A DNA stretch of 64,000 nucleotides from JAVKFY01 sp040223615 (GTDB lineage: Bacteria > Pseudomonadota > Alphaproteobacteria > GCA-2731375). The notes beneath the pieces were generated by a model. The model did not search any database and was not told the DNA's origin. It worked only from the letters and a program-made list of their open reading frames with translations. Shown here in pieces: positions 1 to 9,470 of the stretch. The stretch spans positions 62,001 to 126,000 of the forward strand of contig JAVKFY010000081.1 in the NCBI GenBank assembly GCA_040223615.1. Direction: 5' to 3'. Both the position numbers and the translations under genes were made by a program. Numbering within the stretch: position 1 is the stretch's first letter; the number at the start of each line of letters is the position of its first letter.

Positions 1-2
1 AG

Positions 3-716
3 TTCACCAACGTCGAGTTGCGCGAGATGGGCAAGCTGGAGAACGCCGTCTCGATCGTCGACGCCGACCAACTCCCCGACGGGGTCGTCGACGACAGCCT
101 GTCGGACCGCGATCGCCGCCTGAAGGAACGCAACCTCGCTACCCTGAAGGAGTTCATCGCGTTCAAGCCGGACGACAAGCCCAAGCGCGTGCACTTCCAC
201 TTCTACGCCACGCCGGTGGAAATCCTCGGCGGCGAGCGGGTCGAGGCGGTGAAGGTGGAGCGCACCAAGGTCGAGAACGGTCGCGCCGTCGGCACTGGCG
301 AGTTCTACGAGATTCCCTGCAGCCTGGTGCTCGCCGCCATCGGCTACCAGTCGATGCCGCTCGACGGCGTGCCGTTCGACGAGCGCGGCGGCGTGTTCGC
401 GAATGACGACGGCCGCATCGCCAATGGCGTCTACGCCGCCGGCTGGGTCAAGCGCGGCCCGACCGGCGTCATCGCCACCAACCGCCCCGACGGCCAAAAC
501 GCCGCCAAGCTGATCGCCGAGGACTTCGCCGGCGGCGGTACCAAGCCCGGACGCGAGGCGCTGGAGGCGGCGCTGCAGGCCAAGGGCGTGCGCTGGGTCG
601 GCTATCCCGACTGGCTGAAGCTGAACGAGCATGAGGTCGGTAACGCCCGCCCCGGCTCACCGCGCGCCAAGGTCGCCCGCGTGGCAGACATGCTGGCTGT
701 GATCGACGGCGGTTGA
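3..716 (+). CDS. Ferredoxin--NADP reductase, adrenodoxin-reductase type (3' part)
   Basis: The frame is open from base 3, so the N-terminal FAD-binding part lies outside the window; about 238 residues of the C-terminal half are visible. The segment GWVKRGPTGVIATN is the C-terminal signature of the FprA/adrenodoxin-reductase family, and it is preceded by an NADP-domain end containing AAIGYQS. Such enzymes pass electrons between NADPH and ferredoxin in the cytoplasm. The frame continues upstream of the TTG at base 18 (FTNVELREMG), so that codon is not the true start. The next gene follows after about 106 bases. The family call is firm; the redox partner cannot be told from this fragment. Confidence 0.85.
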   Translation, partial: FTNVELREMGKLENAVSIVDADQLPDGVVDDSLSDRDRRLKERNLATLKEFIAFKPDDKPKRVHFHFYATPVEILGGERVEAVKVERTKVENGRAVGTGEFYEIPCSLVLAAIGYQSMPLDGVPFDERGGVFANDDGRIANGVYAAGWVKRGPTGVIATNRPDGQNAAKLIAEDFAGGGTKPGREALEAALQAKGVRWVGYPDWLKLNEHEVGNARPGSPRAKVARVADMLAVIDGG

Positions 717-822
717 ACCGGGCGCGGATTGGCGCTATTCCTATTGCCGTCGGGGCTCACTGCGGCCGCCCCGTCAGGCATTCGCCCAAGCGCCGCTCCG
801 CTAGCCATGCGGAGAGGAAGCT

Positions 823-1610
823 ATGGGCGATTTCTTTATCTCCATCCCCGAACTGATGACGCGCATCGGCACGCCAGGCGCGCCGATGTTGATCGATGCC
901 CGCCGTGCATCGGCCTACGCCGAGGCTGACAGAATCTTGCCGGCAGCGCTGTGGCGCGACAATGGCGGGGTTGATGCCTGGGCCCCGCCAGCCGGCACCG
1001 AGGTCGTGGTCTACTGCGTACACGGACACAATGTGAGCCAGTCGACGGTGACCCAGCTCAGAGCCCGCGGCGTGCGCGCGCGAACCCTGGCCGGCGGCAT
1101 CGAGGGCTGGATCGCGGCCGGCGGGCCGACCATCCTGAAGGCGCCGCGCGCGCACCGCTGGGTCACCCGCATGTTGCCGAAGATCGACCGCATCGCCTGT
1201 CCCTGGTTCATCCGCCGCTTCGTCGACCCGACGGCGAAGATCATGTTCGTGGAAGGCGCGTGGGTGGGCGACGTCGCGACCGAGTTCGATGCCGTGCCGT
1301 TCGACATCGTCGGCGTCGACTTCAGCCATGATGGCGACAAGTGCAGCTTCGATGCCTTCCTCGACCGCTTCGGCATCGACGATTCGGCGCTGAACGACCT
1401 GGCGCTGATCGTCCGCGGCGCCGACACCGGGCGGCCCGACCTGGCACCGGAAGCCGCCGGCCTGCTCGCCGTCTCGCTCGGCATCTCCGCCATGGCCGGT
1501 GGCGACGACGAGGCGGCGTTGCAGCGCGGCTTCGCGGTCTACGACGCGCTCTACGCCTGGCGCCGGCATGCCGCCAAGGAGGCGCACGGCTGGCCGCCCG
1601 CGGCCGCAGC

Positions 1611-1614
<4 letters not shown>
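823..1614 (+). CDS. Rhodanese-ChrB fusion protein, chromate-resistance associated
   Basis: 263 residues. Residues 1-115 form a rhodanese-like domain with the active-loop cysteine at about position 65 (VVYCVHGHN). Residues 125-255 match the ChrB C-terminal domain (RIACPWFIRRFVDP and DFSHDGDKCSFDAF are visible). ChrB-type proteins accompany the chromate transporter ChrA, and the stop codon overlaps the chrA start as ATGA, so the two are translationally coupled. The ribosome binding site GGAGAGGAAG (811-820) partly lies in one arm of a small hairpin (796-801 with 809-814). Fusion with a rhodanese suggests a sulfur-transfer or thiol-redox role, but that is inference; true regulatory ChrB proteins carry a different N-terminus. 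Confidence 0.85.
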
Positions 1615-2927
<1,313 letters not shown>

Positions 2928-2935
2928 GATGGGGT

Positions 2936-2966
2936 TTGCGAATCGACGCCGGCCAGGCAATATAAT
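2936..2966 (+). promoter_or_regulatory. Candidate promoter for the CBS-domain gene
   Basis: A perfect TATAAT (2961-2966) stands in an AT-rich pocket of otherwise GC-rich sequence. The best -35 match is TTGCGA (2936-2941), with a rather long 19-base spacer. The CBS gene starts 38 bases downstream with a strong AGGAGG at 2992-2997. Confidence 0.45.
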
Positions 2967-3003
2967 TATGTAAATATTAGATGGCATTAGCAGGAGGAGC
3001 GCG

Positions 3004-3435
3004 ATGCACGTCGAGCAAATCTTGGCCCGCAAGGGATCGGATGTGGTGACGGTCTCGCCAGACACGACCGTTGGCGAGGCTGCCCGGTTGATGACGGAGC
3101 GGCGCATCGGCGCGGTGCTGGTGCGCGGCGAGACCGGCGTGATCGCCGGCATCCTGTCGGAGCGCGACATCGTGCGCGGTATGGCCGAGGCCGGCGGCGA
3201 CTGTGCCCGCCAGCCGGTGGCCTCGCTGATGACCGCCGAGGTCGCCTTCTGCGATCCCGCGGACACCATCGACGAGTTGATGGAGATCATGACCGAGCGC
3301 CGGTTCCGACATCTGCCGGTGATGGCCGACAACCGCCTGGTCGGCATGATCTCGATCGGCGACGTGGTGAAGCATCGTATCGGCGAGATCCAGAGCGAGG
3401 CGGAGGCGATGCGCGCCTACATCGTCAACGGCTGA
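3004..3435 (+). CDS. CBS-domain pair protein
   Basis: 143 residues made of two CBS motifs (about residues 8-60 and 75-130), with typical strings such as VGEAARLMTERRIGAVLV, ILSERDIVRG and LPVMADNRLVGMISIGDVVKHRI. Stand-alone CBS pairs bind adenine nucleotides and act as energy or redox sensors on partner proteins. The start is fixed by AGGAGG six bases upstream of the ATG and by a TATAAT box in the gap. It is not overlapped with either neighbour, so it is probably its own transcription unit. Partner unknown. Confidence 0.9.
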   Translation: MHVEQILARKGSDVVTVSPDTTVGEAARLMTERRIGAVLVRGETGVIAGILSERDIVRGMAEAGGDCARQPVASLMTAEVAFCDPADTIDELMEIMTERRFRHLPVMADNRLVGMISIGDVVKHRIGEIQSEAEAMRAYIVNG

Positions 3436-3488
3436 CGCGGCGCCGGCTTGCGCGGGGCCGGCATAAGCCTCGTGAGCAAAGCTCCAGC

Positions 3489-3540
3489 TTGACAGGCCGG
3501 CCGATCCTGTAAAATCATTGGTACACAAACGAATTTACAG
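3489..3540 (+). promoter_or_regulatory. Promoter-like element and inverted repeat upstream of the catabolic operon
   Basis: TTGACA (3489-3494) is followed by TAAAAT (3510-3515), a short 15-base spacer. Overlapping the -10 is an inverted repeat: CTGTAAAATC (3507-3516) against GAATTTACAG (3531-3540), 9 of 10 positions complementary, arms 14 bases apart. The right arm ends 14 bases before the proposed TTG start at 3555. The placement over the -10 and early transcript fits an operator for a dimeric repressor. No regulator gene is adjacent. Confidence 0.45.
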
Positions 3541-3554
3541 GGCAGGTCACGGTC

Positions 3555-4400
3555 TTGGCGCATCCGCTCTATCTGCGCCCACTCGCATTGTCTGAGGCAT
3601 TGGCGGCGCTGGCCGCGCGGCCGCTGGTCGTGCTCGCCGGCGGCACCGACCACTATCCCGCGCGCGTCGGCCGCCCGCTGGACGACGACATCCTCGACAT
3701 CACCGCTATCGAAGGGCTGCGCGGTATCGCCGAGGCCGACGACCACTGGCGCTTCGGCGCGACCACCACCTGGACCGACGTGATCGAGGCCGAGCTGCCG
3801 CCGCTGTTCGATGGCCTGAAGCTGGCCGCGCGCGAGGTCGGCGGCATGCAGATCCAGAACGCCGGCACCATCGCCGGCAACCTGTGCAACGCCTCGCCCG
3901 CGGCCGACGGCGTGCCCGCCCTGCTGAGCCTCGATGCCGAGGTCGAGCTGGCCGCCGCCGACGGCACCGTCAGCGTGCCGCTCGACAGGTTCGTGCTCGG
4001 CAACCGCCGTATCGGCCGCCGCCCGGACCAGCTCGTCACCGCGATCCGCGTGCCCAAGCCCGCGCACGCGGCGCGCTCGCACTTCCTCAAGCTTGGCGCC
4101 CGGCGCTACCTGGTGATCTCCATCGTCATGGTCGCCGGCGTGCTGGAGTTCGAGGCCGGCGAGGTGAGGGCGGCGCGCATCGCCGTCGGCGCCTGCTCGG
4201 AAGTCGCGCGGCGTCTGGCGACACTGGAGACGGCACTGATCGGCAAGCCGGCCGACTCGGCGCTCGGCGACATGGTCACGCCCGAGCATCTCGCATCGCT
4301 GTCGCCGATCGACGACGTGCGTGGCGCCGGCACCTATCGCAGGGACGCCGCCGAGACCCTGACCCGCCGCCTGCTGCGCCAACTCGGAGCGATGGCGTGA
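3555..4400 (+). CDS. Molybdenum hydroxylase FAD-binding subunit (CoxM/NdhF type)
   Basis: 281 residues, the usual length for the medium FAD subunit of xanthine-dehydrogenase-family enzymes. The FAD-binding motifs are present: LAGGTDHYP near residue 28 and the QNAGTIAGNLCNASPAAD stretch near residue 105, followed by a CO_deh_flav C-terminal region. It would shuttle electrons from the iron-sulfur clusters of the downstream fused subunit to an acceptor. The start is the TTG at 3555, which gives the natural N-terminus MAHPLYLRPLALSEAL; no better ATG is available. Its stop overlaps the next start as GTGA, and it opens a six-gene chain of overlapping genes. Confidence 0.9.
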   Translation: MAHPLYLRPLALSEALAALAARPLVVLAGGTDHYPARVGRPLDDDILDITAIEGLRGIAEADDHWRFGATTTWTDVIEAELPPLFDGLKLAAREVGGMQIQNAGTIAGNLCNASPAADGVPALLSLDAEVELAAADGTVSVPLDRFVLGNRRIGRRPDQLVTAIRVPKPAHAARSHFLKLGARRYLVISIVMVAGVLEFEAGEVRAARIAVGACSEVARRLATLETALIGKPADSALGDMVTPEHLASLSPIDDVRGAGTYRRDAAETLTRRLLRQLGAMA

Positions 4401-7162
4401 GCGTAGCCGAGCAAGACGCCGAAGACGACGGCCGCCTCGCGATCAGCGCGATGATCAACGGCCAGCGCCGCAACATCCGCGTGCGCCCGCAACAGCGCCT
4501 GTCCAGCCTGCTGCGCGACGAGCTCGGCATCACCGGTGTGAAGGTCGGCTGCGACGCCGGCGACTGCGGCGCCTGCACCATCCTGGTCGACGGCGACCAG
4601 GTCTGCGCCTGCCTGATGCCGGCGGCCCAGGCACACGACAAGATGATCGTCTCCGTGGAGCGCATGGCGACCGAGGTGTCTTTGAACCGTATCCAGACGG
4701 CATTCCACCGCCACGGCGCGGCGCAGTGCGGCATCTGCATTCCGGGCATGCTGTCGGCGGCGACGCACCTGCTCGGCCGCATCCAGCAACCCACCGAGCA
4801 TCAGGTGCTGGACGCCATCGGCGGCGTGCTGTGCCGCTGCACCGGCTACCGCAAGATCGTTGCCGCGATCCTGGACGCGGCCGACCCGATGAACGTCGCC
4901 ATGCCGGTACTTCCCGAGACCGAGGTGGTCGGCGCCCGGGCGCCGCGCCTGGACGGCATTGCCAAGCTCACCGGCCAGGCGATGTACGGCGCCGACGACA
5001 TCCCGGCCGACGCGCTGTGGCTGCGCGCGGTGCGTTCGCCGCATGCCCGCGCCAAGCTTCGTTTCGGCGACCTCGATGCCTTCGTCGCGGACCATCCCGG
5101 CATCGTCGCGGTGCTGACAGCCGCCGACGTGCCCGGCCACAACGGTTTCGGCATCTACCCGCACATCAAGGACCAGCCTGTCTTCGCCAACGGCCATGTT
5201 CGGTTTCGCGGCGAGGCGGTCTGCGCCGTGGTCGGCGAACGCGCCGCCGTCGAGGCGCTGCGCCTGGAAGATGTGCCGGTCAGCTACGAACCGGAAGACC
5301 CGGTGATCGGCGTCGCTGCCGCGCGTGCCGAGGGCGCCGCGCTGGTCCAGGCCGACAAGCCGGGCAACCATCTGATCACCGGCCGGGTGGTCAGCGGCGA
5401 TGCCGCCAGGGCGCTTGAGACCTGCGCCCACGTCGCCGAGGGCCACGTCAGCACCGCCTTCGTCGAGCACGCCTATATCGAGCCCGAGGCCGGCTGGGCG
5501 CAGCGCGTCGGCGACCGCATGGAGGTCCACGTCACCACCCAGACGCCGTACATGGACCTGGACGAGGTCGCGCTGGTGCTGGGGCTCGACAAGGCCGATG
5601 TGCGCATCGTGCCGACCGCGTGCGGCGGCGGTTTCGGCGGCAAGCTGGACCAGTCGGTGCAGCCGGTGCTGGCGGTCGCGGCCTGGACGCTTCGCCGGCC
5701 GGTCGCCTGCGTCTACACCCGGCCGGAGTCGCTGGCCGCGTCGACCAAGCGCCACCCGGCCGAGATCGACGCGCGGTTCGGCTGCGACAAGGACGGTAAG
5801 CTCGTCGCGGCGGAGATGATTGCGCGCTTCGACACCGGCGCCTACGCGTCGTGGGGGCCGACGGTCGCCGGGCGCGTGCCGGTCCACGCCAGCGGCCCCT
5901 ATGCCGTGCCGAACGTGTTCGCGCTGGGTGAGGCCTATTTCACCAACCAGATGCCGGCGGGCGCCTTCCGCGGCTTCGGCGTGCCGCAGGCGGCGGTGGC
6001 GCATGAGGCGTTGCTCGACGATCTGGCCGACAAGGTGGGCCTCGACCGGCTGGAGTTCCGCCACCGCAACGCGCTGCGCGTCGGCGACATCACGCCGACA
6101 GGCCAGGAGCTCAAGGCCAGCGCCGGCTTGGCCCGCTGCCTGGAAGTGCTGCGGGCGCCCTGGAAGGCGGCGCTGGGCGATTGCGAGAGACACAACGCCA
6201 GCGACGACGTTGTGAAGCACGGTGTCGGCATCGGCTGCATGTGGTACGGCATCGGCAACACCGGCATGTCGAACCCGTCGATCATGCGCGTCGGCCTCGG
6301 TCGCGATGGCCGGCTCACGCTGTTCAATGGCGCCGCCGAGGTCGGCCAGGGAAGCTGGACGATCATGCCGCAGATCGTCGCCGAAACCCTGGGCGTGCCG
6401 CTGGCGACCATAGACCAAGTCGGCCCCGACACCGATCGCACGGCTGACGCCGGCAAGACTTCGGCCTCGCGCCAGACCTACGTCTCCGGCACCGCGACCG
6501 AGCTGGCGGCGCAAGACCTGCTGGCGCAGTTGCGTCGGCTGGCCAACGCCGGCGCGGACGCCGAGGTGGTGTTCGACGGCGCCACCGTACGCATCGGACC
6601 GGCGGAAATCGAGCTCGCGCGCCTGCCAGTGCGCGACGACGGCTTCGCGCTGCGGGGCGAGGGGACGTTCGATCCGCCGGCCACCGCGCTCGACGAGGAC
6701 GGGCAGGGCACGCCCTATGCCACCTATGCCTTCGCCGCGCAGATCGCCGTTGTCGAGGTCGACACCGAGCTCGGCACCACCAGGGTCCGCAAGATCGTCG
6801 CCGCGCACGATGTCGGCCGCGCCATCAACCCGACCCTGGTGGAGGGCCAGATCGAGGGCGGCATCGCGCAGGGGCTCGGCCTGGCGCTGATGGAGGAATA
6901 CCTCCCCGGCCGCACCGAGAACCTGCACGACTACCTGATCCCGACCGCCGGCGACGTGCCGGAGATCGAGTGCATCCTGGTCGAGGACCCGGAGCCGACG
7001 GCGGCCTACGGCGCCAAGGGCGTCGGCGAGCCCGGACTGGTGCCGACCGCGCCGGCGATCCTCGGCGCCATCCGGCATGCGTGCGGCGCCTCGATCCGCC
7101 AGCTTCCCGCGACGCCCGACCGGGTGCGCGCCGCCATCCTGCAACAGCGAGGTGCGTCATGA
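4397..7162 (+). CDS. Fused 2Fe-2S and molybdopterin subunit of a xanthine-dehydrogenase-family hydroxylase
   Basis: 921 residues from a GTG that overlaps the FAD-subunit stop. Residues 1-155 are a complete small subunit: plant-type 2Fe-2S motif (CDAGDCGAC) and the second cluster domain (CGIC ... CRCTG). From about residue 170 the large molybdopterin subunit follows, with CGGGFGGKLD, GAFRGFGVPQ, and the GVGEPG segment carrying the catalytic base glutamate near the C-terminus. Such enzymes hydroxylate a C-H next to a ring nitrogen or an aldehyde carbon, using water. In most relatives these are two polypeptides. The 6-hydroxynicotinate-reductase-like gene downstream suggests a nicotinate-like substrate; this is inferred from context, not from the active site. 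Confidence 0.92.
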   Translation: MSVAEQDAEDDGRLAISAMINGQRRNIRVRPQQRLSSLLRDELGITGVKVGCDAGDCGACTILVDGDQVCACLMPAAQAHDKMIVSVERMATEVSLNRIQTAFHRHGAAQCGICIPGMLSAATHLLGRIQQPTEHQVLDAIGGVLCRCTGYRKIVAAILDAADPMNVAMPVLPETEVVGARAPRLDGIAKLTGQAMYGADDIPADALWLRAVRSPHARAKLRFGDLDAFVADHPGIVAVLTAADVPGHNGFGIYPHIKDQPVFANGHVRFRGEAVCAVVGERAAVEALRLEDVPVSYEPEDPVIGVAAARAEGAALVQADKPGNHLITGRVVSGDAARALETCAHVAEGHVSTAFVEHAYIEPEAGWAQRVGDRMEVHVTTQTPYMDLDEVALVLGLDKADVRIVPTACGGGFGGKLDQSVQPVLAVAAWTLRRPVACVYTRPESLAASTKRHPAEIDARFGCDKDGKLVAAEMIARFDTGAYASWGPTVAGRVPVHASGPYAVPNVFALGEAYFTNQMPAGAFRGFGVPQAAVAHEALLDDLADKVGLDRLEFRHRNALRVGDITPTGQELKASAGLARCLEVLRAPWKAALGDCERHNASDDVVKHGVGIGCMWYGIGNTGMSNPSIMRVGLGRDGRLTLFNGAAEVGQGSWTIMPQIVAETLGVPLATIDQVGPDTDRTADAGKTSASRQTYVSGTATELAAQDLLAQLRRLANAGADAEVVFDGATVRIGPAEIELARLPVRDDGFALRGEGTFDPPATALDEDGQGTPYATYAFAAQIAVVEVDTELGTTRVRKIVAAHDVGRAINPTLVEGQIEGGIAQGLGLALMEEYLPGRTENLHDYLIPTAGDVPEIECILVEDPEPTAAYGAKGVGEPGLVPTAPAILGAIRHACGASIRQLPATPDRVRAAILQQRGAS

Positions 7163-8604
7163 CCGACGCCGCCGCCACCAGCTCAGACATCATCCGTTGC
7201 GACGCCTGTCCCGTCCTGTGCCGCATCCGCGACGGCCAGGCCGGCGCCTGCGACCGCTACATGAACGACGCCGGCACGCTGCGCCGGGTCGACCCGCTGC
7301 TGGTGACGCAGCGCATCGCCGAGCAGGACGGCAAGCTGGTGCCGTTCGTCGATGGCGCCTGGGACGGCAGCCTGATCCCGCCGACGCCGACCTTCGTCAC
7401 CGGCATCGGCGCCGGCACCACCTATCCCGACTACAAGCCGGCGCCGTTCATCGTGGGCTCGACGCATGACGGCGTCGACATGGTCACCGCGGTCTCCGAG
7501 GGCGTGTTCAGCTATTGCGGCGTGAAGGTGAAGATCGACACCGACCGCTTCCTCGGCGACGAGCAATCCACCGTGACGTGCGACGGCGAGCCGGTCGGTC
7601 ACGTCACCACGGCGGAGTATGGCAGCCAGATGCTGGCGCTGGGCGGGGTGCGCCATCTCATCGGCGGTTCCAAGCGCGAGGGCACCGTTACCTGTCAGAT
7701 GATGCTCGACCTCTGCAACAAGCGCGCCGTCGAGCTGCAGGTCGAGGGTGGCGCCAAGGTCGTCGTCCAGGCCGGCGCCGCCCCGATCATCGACGGCGAT
7801 CTGGAAGCGCGCATGCGCGTCGGTTGCGGCTCGGCCACCATCGGCATCTTCGCGCCGCAGTGGCACGGTCACGCCGACGAGGTCATCGTTGTCGACGACC
7901 ACATCACCGGCGTGCTGAGCGAACACCAGGCCGGCAAGTTCCTCGACATGCCGCCGGCAGGTATCCGCGTTCGCGGGCGCAAGTCGACGCCCGGCCGCTA
8001 CTTCCAGGTCGCCGACCATGGCGACGGCTGGGGCGGCACCGACATCACCGACCCGCTGGCCATCGTCGAGAAGATCAATCCCAAGGTCGCCTGGCCGGGC
8101 CTGCGCCTGATGATGGTGTCGACCACCGGCGAGGACAGCGCCTACTTCGTGCTCGACGACGAGTTGAAACCGGTTCCGGCGCCGATGCCCGCCCCGTTGC
8201 AGGTGGTGACTGACCGCATCGCCGAGAACTGCGAACCGGCGATGTGCTCGGTCCTGTTCATGGCCGGTGCCGGTGGCTCGCTGCGCGCCGGGGTCACGGT
8301 GAACCCGGTGCGGCTCACGCGTCAGGTCCGCGACACCCAGGTGGTTGTGACCTGCGGCGGCGCGCCGACCTTCGTCTGGCCCGGCGGCGGGATCACGCTG
8401 ATGGTCGATGTCACGCGGCTGCCGGACGATGCCTTCGGCCACGTGCCGACGCCGGCGCTGGTGGCGCCGATCGAGTTCACCATGCGTCGCGACGACTTCG
8501 AGGCGCTGGGCGGCTACACCGCGAATGTCGTGCCTCTCGCCGAGGCGATGCTGAAGGCCAGGGTGCAGCCCTGGCGGCCCGACAACCCCTGGCCGGTGCG
8601 ATGA
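7159..8604 (+). CDS. 6-hydroxynicotinate reductase-like iron-sulfur flavoprotein
   Basis: 481 residues from an ATG overlapping the preceding stop (ATGA). The N-terminus carries four cysteines, C14, C17, C21 and C31 (CDACPVLC ... GACDRY), a likely Fe-S site and the hallmark of the family named after Eubacterium barkeri Hnr. Hnr reduces 6-hydroxynicotinate to 1,4,5,6-tetrahydro-6-oxonicotinate and contains a covalently bound flavin. The length is close to that family. A CGSATIG segment (223-229) loosely resembles an ApbE flavinylation site but does not match the consensus order. The actual substrate here is not proven; the adjacent molybdenum hydroxylase and lactam-opening type enzymes support a nicotinate-like heterocycle. 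Confidence 0.82.
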   Translation: MTDAAATSSDIIRCDACPVLCRIRDGQAGACDRYMNDAGTLRRVDPLLVTQRIAEQDGKLVPFVDGAWDGSLIPPTPTFVTGIGAGTTYPDYKPAPFIVGSTHDGVDMVTAVSEGVFSYCGVKVKIDTDRFLGDEQSTVTCDGEPVGHVTTAEYGSQMLALGGVRHLIGGSKREGTVTCQMMLDLCNKRAVELQVEGGAKVVVQAGAAPIIDGDLEARMRVGCGSATIGIFAPQWHGHADEVIVVDDHITGVLSEHQAGKFLDMPPAGIRVRGRKSTPGRYFQVADHGDGWGGTDITDPLAIVEKINPKVAWPGLRLMMVSTTGEDSAYFVLDDELKPVPAPMPAPLQVVTDRIAENCEPAMCSVLFMAGAGGSLRAGVTVNPVRLTRQVRDTQVVVTCGGAPTFVWPGGGITLMVDVTRLPDDAFGHVPTPALVAPIEFTMRRDDFEALGGYTANVVPLAEAMLKARVQPWRPDNPWPVR

Positions 8605-9470
8605 CCATGCTGGAACCTGTTGCCGCGACACTCGCCGACGGCCGGCTGCATCTGCAGCACGGTCCGATCGACCTGCTGGTCGGGATCGACGCCGCGTCCC
8701 CGGTGGCCGCGGTTGGCTACCGCGCCGCCGCCGCGCGCTTCCCCGACATCCTGCCGCAACTGGCGGGGGAGTTGCCCGCATTGCGCACCGCCGTGGGCGA
8801 GGCCTATCCGCTGCTGGCGGGGCCGGTCGCCAGGCGCATGGCGCGCGCGGCGTGGCCGCACCGCGAGGTCTTCGTCACGCCGATGGCGGCGGTCGCCGGC
8901 GCCGTTGCCGACGAGATCCTGGCCGAGATCGTCAGCGTCGGGCCGGTGCGACGCGCCCACGTGAACAACGGCGGCGACATCGCCTTCCACCTGGCGCCGG
9001 GCGAGCGCTACCGCGCCGGCCTGGTCACCGACATCGACCACCCGAGCCTCGATGGTTTCGCCGACCTCGCGGCCAGCCAGGGCGTTGCCGGCGTCGCCAC
9101 CAGCGGTTGGCGCGGCCGCAGCCATTCGCTGGGCATCGCCGACGCGGTCACCGTGCTCGCCGCCGATGCCGCCTCGGCCGATATCGCCGCGACCTTGATC
9201 GCCAACGCGACGAATACCGACGATCCGGCCATCGAGCGCCGCCCGGCCAGGGAGTTGATGCCGGACAGCGATCTCGGCGACCGTCTGGTCACCGTCGGCG
9301 TTGGCCCGCTCGCCGATGCGCAGGTCGTCGAGGCCATCGCCGCCGGTCAAGCGGCGGCAATGGCGATGTGGCGGCGTGGCCTGGTCCACGGCGCGATTGT
9401 CGCGCTGGCCGGTCGGGTCGCGGTGATCGGCGAAGTGCCGGCGCCTGAACTCACGCGGAGCGTTTCATGA
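8601..9470 (+). CDS. UPF0280 family protein (ApbE-like)
   Basis: 289 residues; the ATG at 8601 overlaps the previous stop, with a second possible ATG at 8607. Recognisable family strings are TPMAAVAGAVADEIL, NNGGDIAFHL and VATSGWRGRSHSLGIADAV. They resemble the substrate and metal sites of ApbE flavin transferases, to which UPF0280 is distantly related. No signal peptide or lipobox is seen, unlike periplasmic ApbE, so it should act in the cytoplasm. Placed directly after an Hnr-type reductase, whose characterised homologue has covalent flavin, it is a natural candidate for its flavinylating partner. That role is inference; the family has no assigned function that I can confirm. Confidence 0.8.
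   Translation: MTMLEPVAATLADGRLHLQHGPIDLLVGIDAASPVAAVGYRAAAARFPDILPQLAGELPALRTAVGEAYPLLAGPVARRMARAAWPHREVFVTPMAAVAGAVADEILAEIVSVGPVRRAHVNNGGDIAFHLAPGERYRAGLVTDIDHPSLDGFADLAASQGVAGVATSGWRGRSHSLGIADAVTVLAADAASADIAATLIANATNTDDPAIERRPARELMPDSDLGDRLVTVGVGPLADAQVVEAIAAGQAAAMAMWRRGLVHGAIVALAGRVAVIGEVPAPELTRSVS

Noticed and set aside
4334..7144. 936-codon open frame on the minus strand opposite the Mo-hydroxylase
   Set aside because: It is the antisense shadow of a clear enzyme gene in GC-rich DNA; the translation is rich in Arg/Gly/Asp/His with no recognisable domain.
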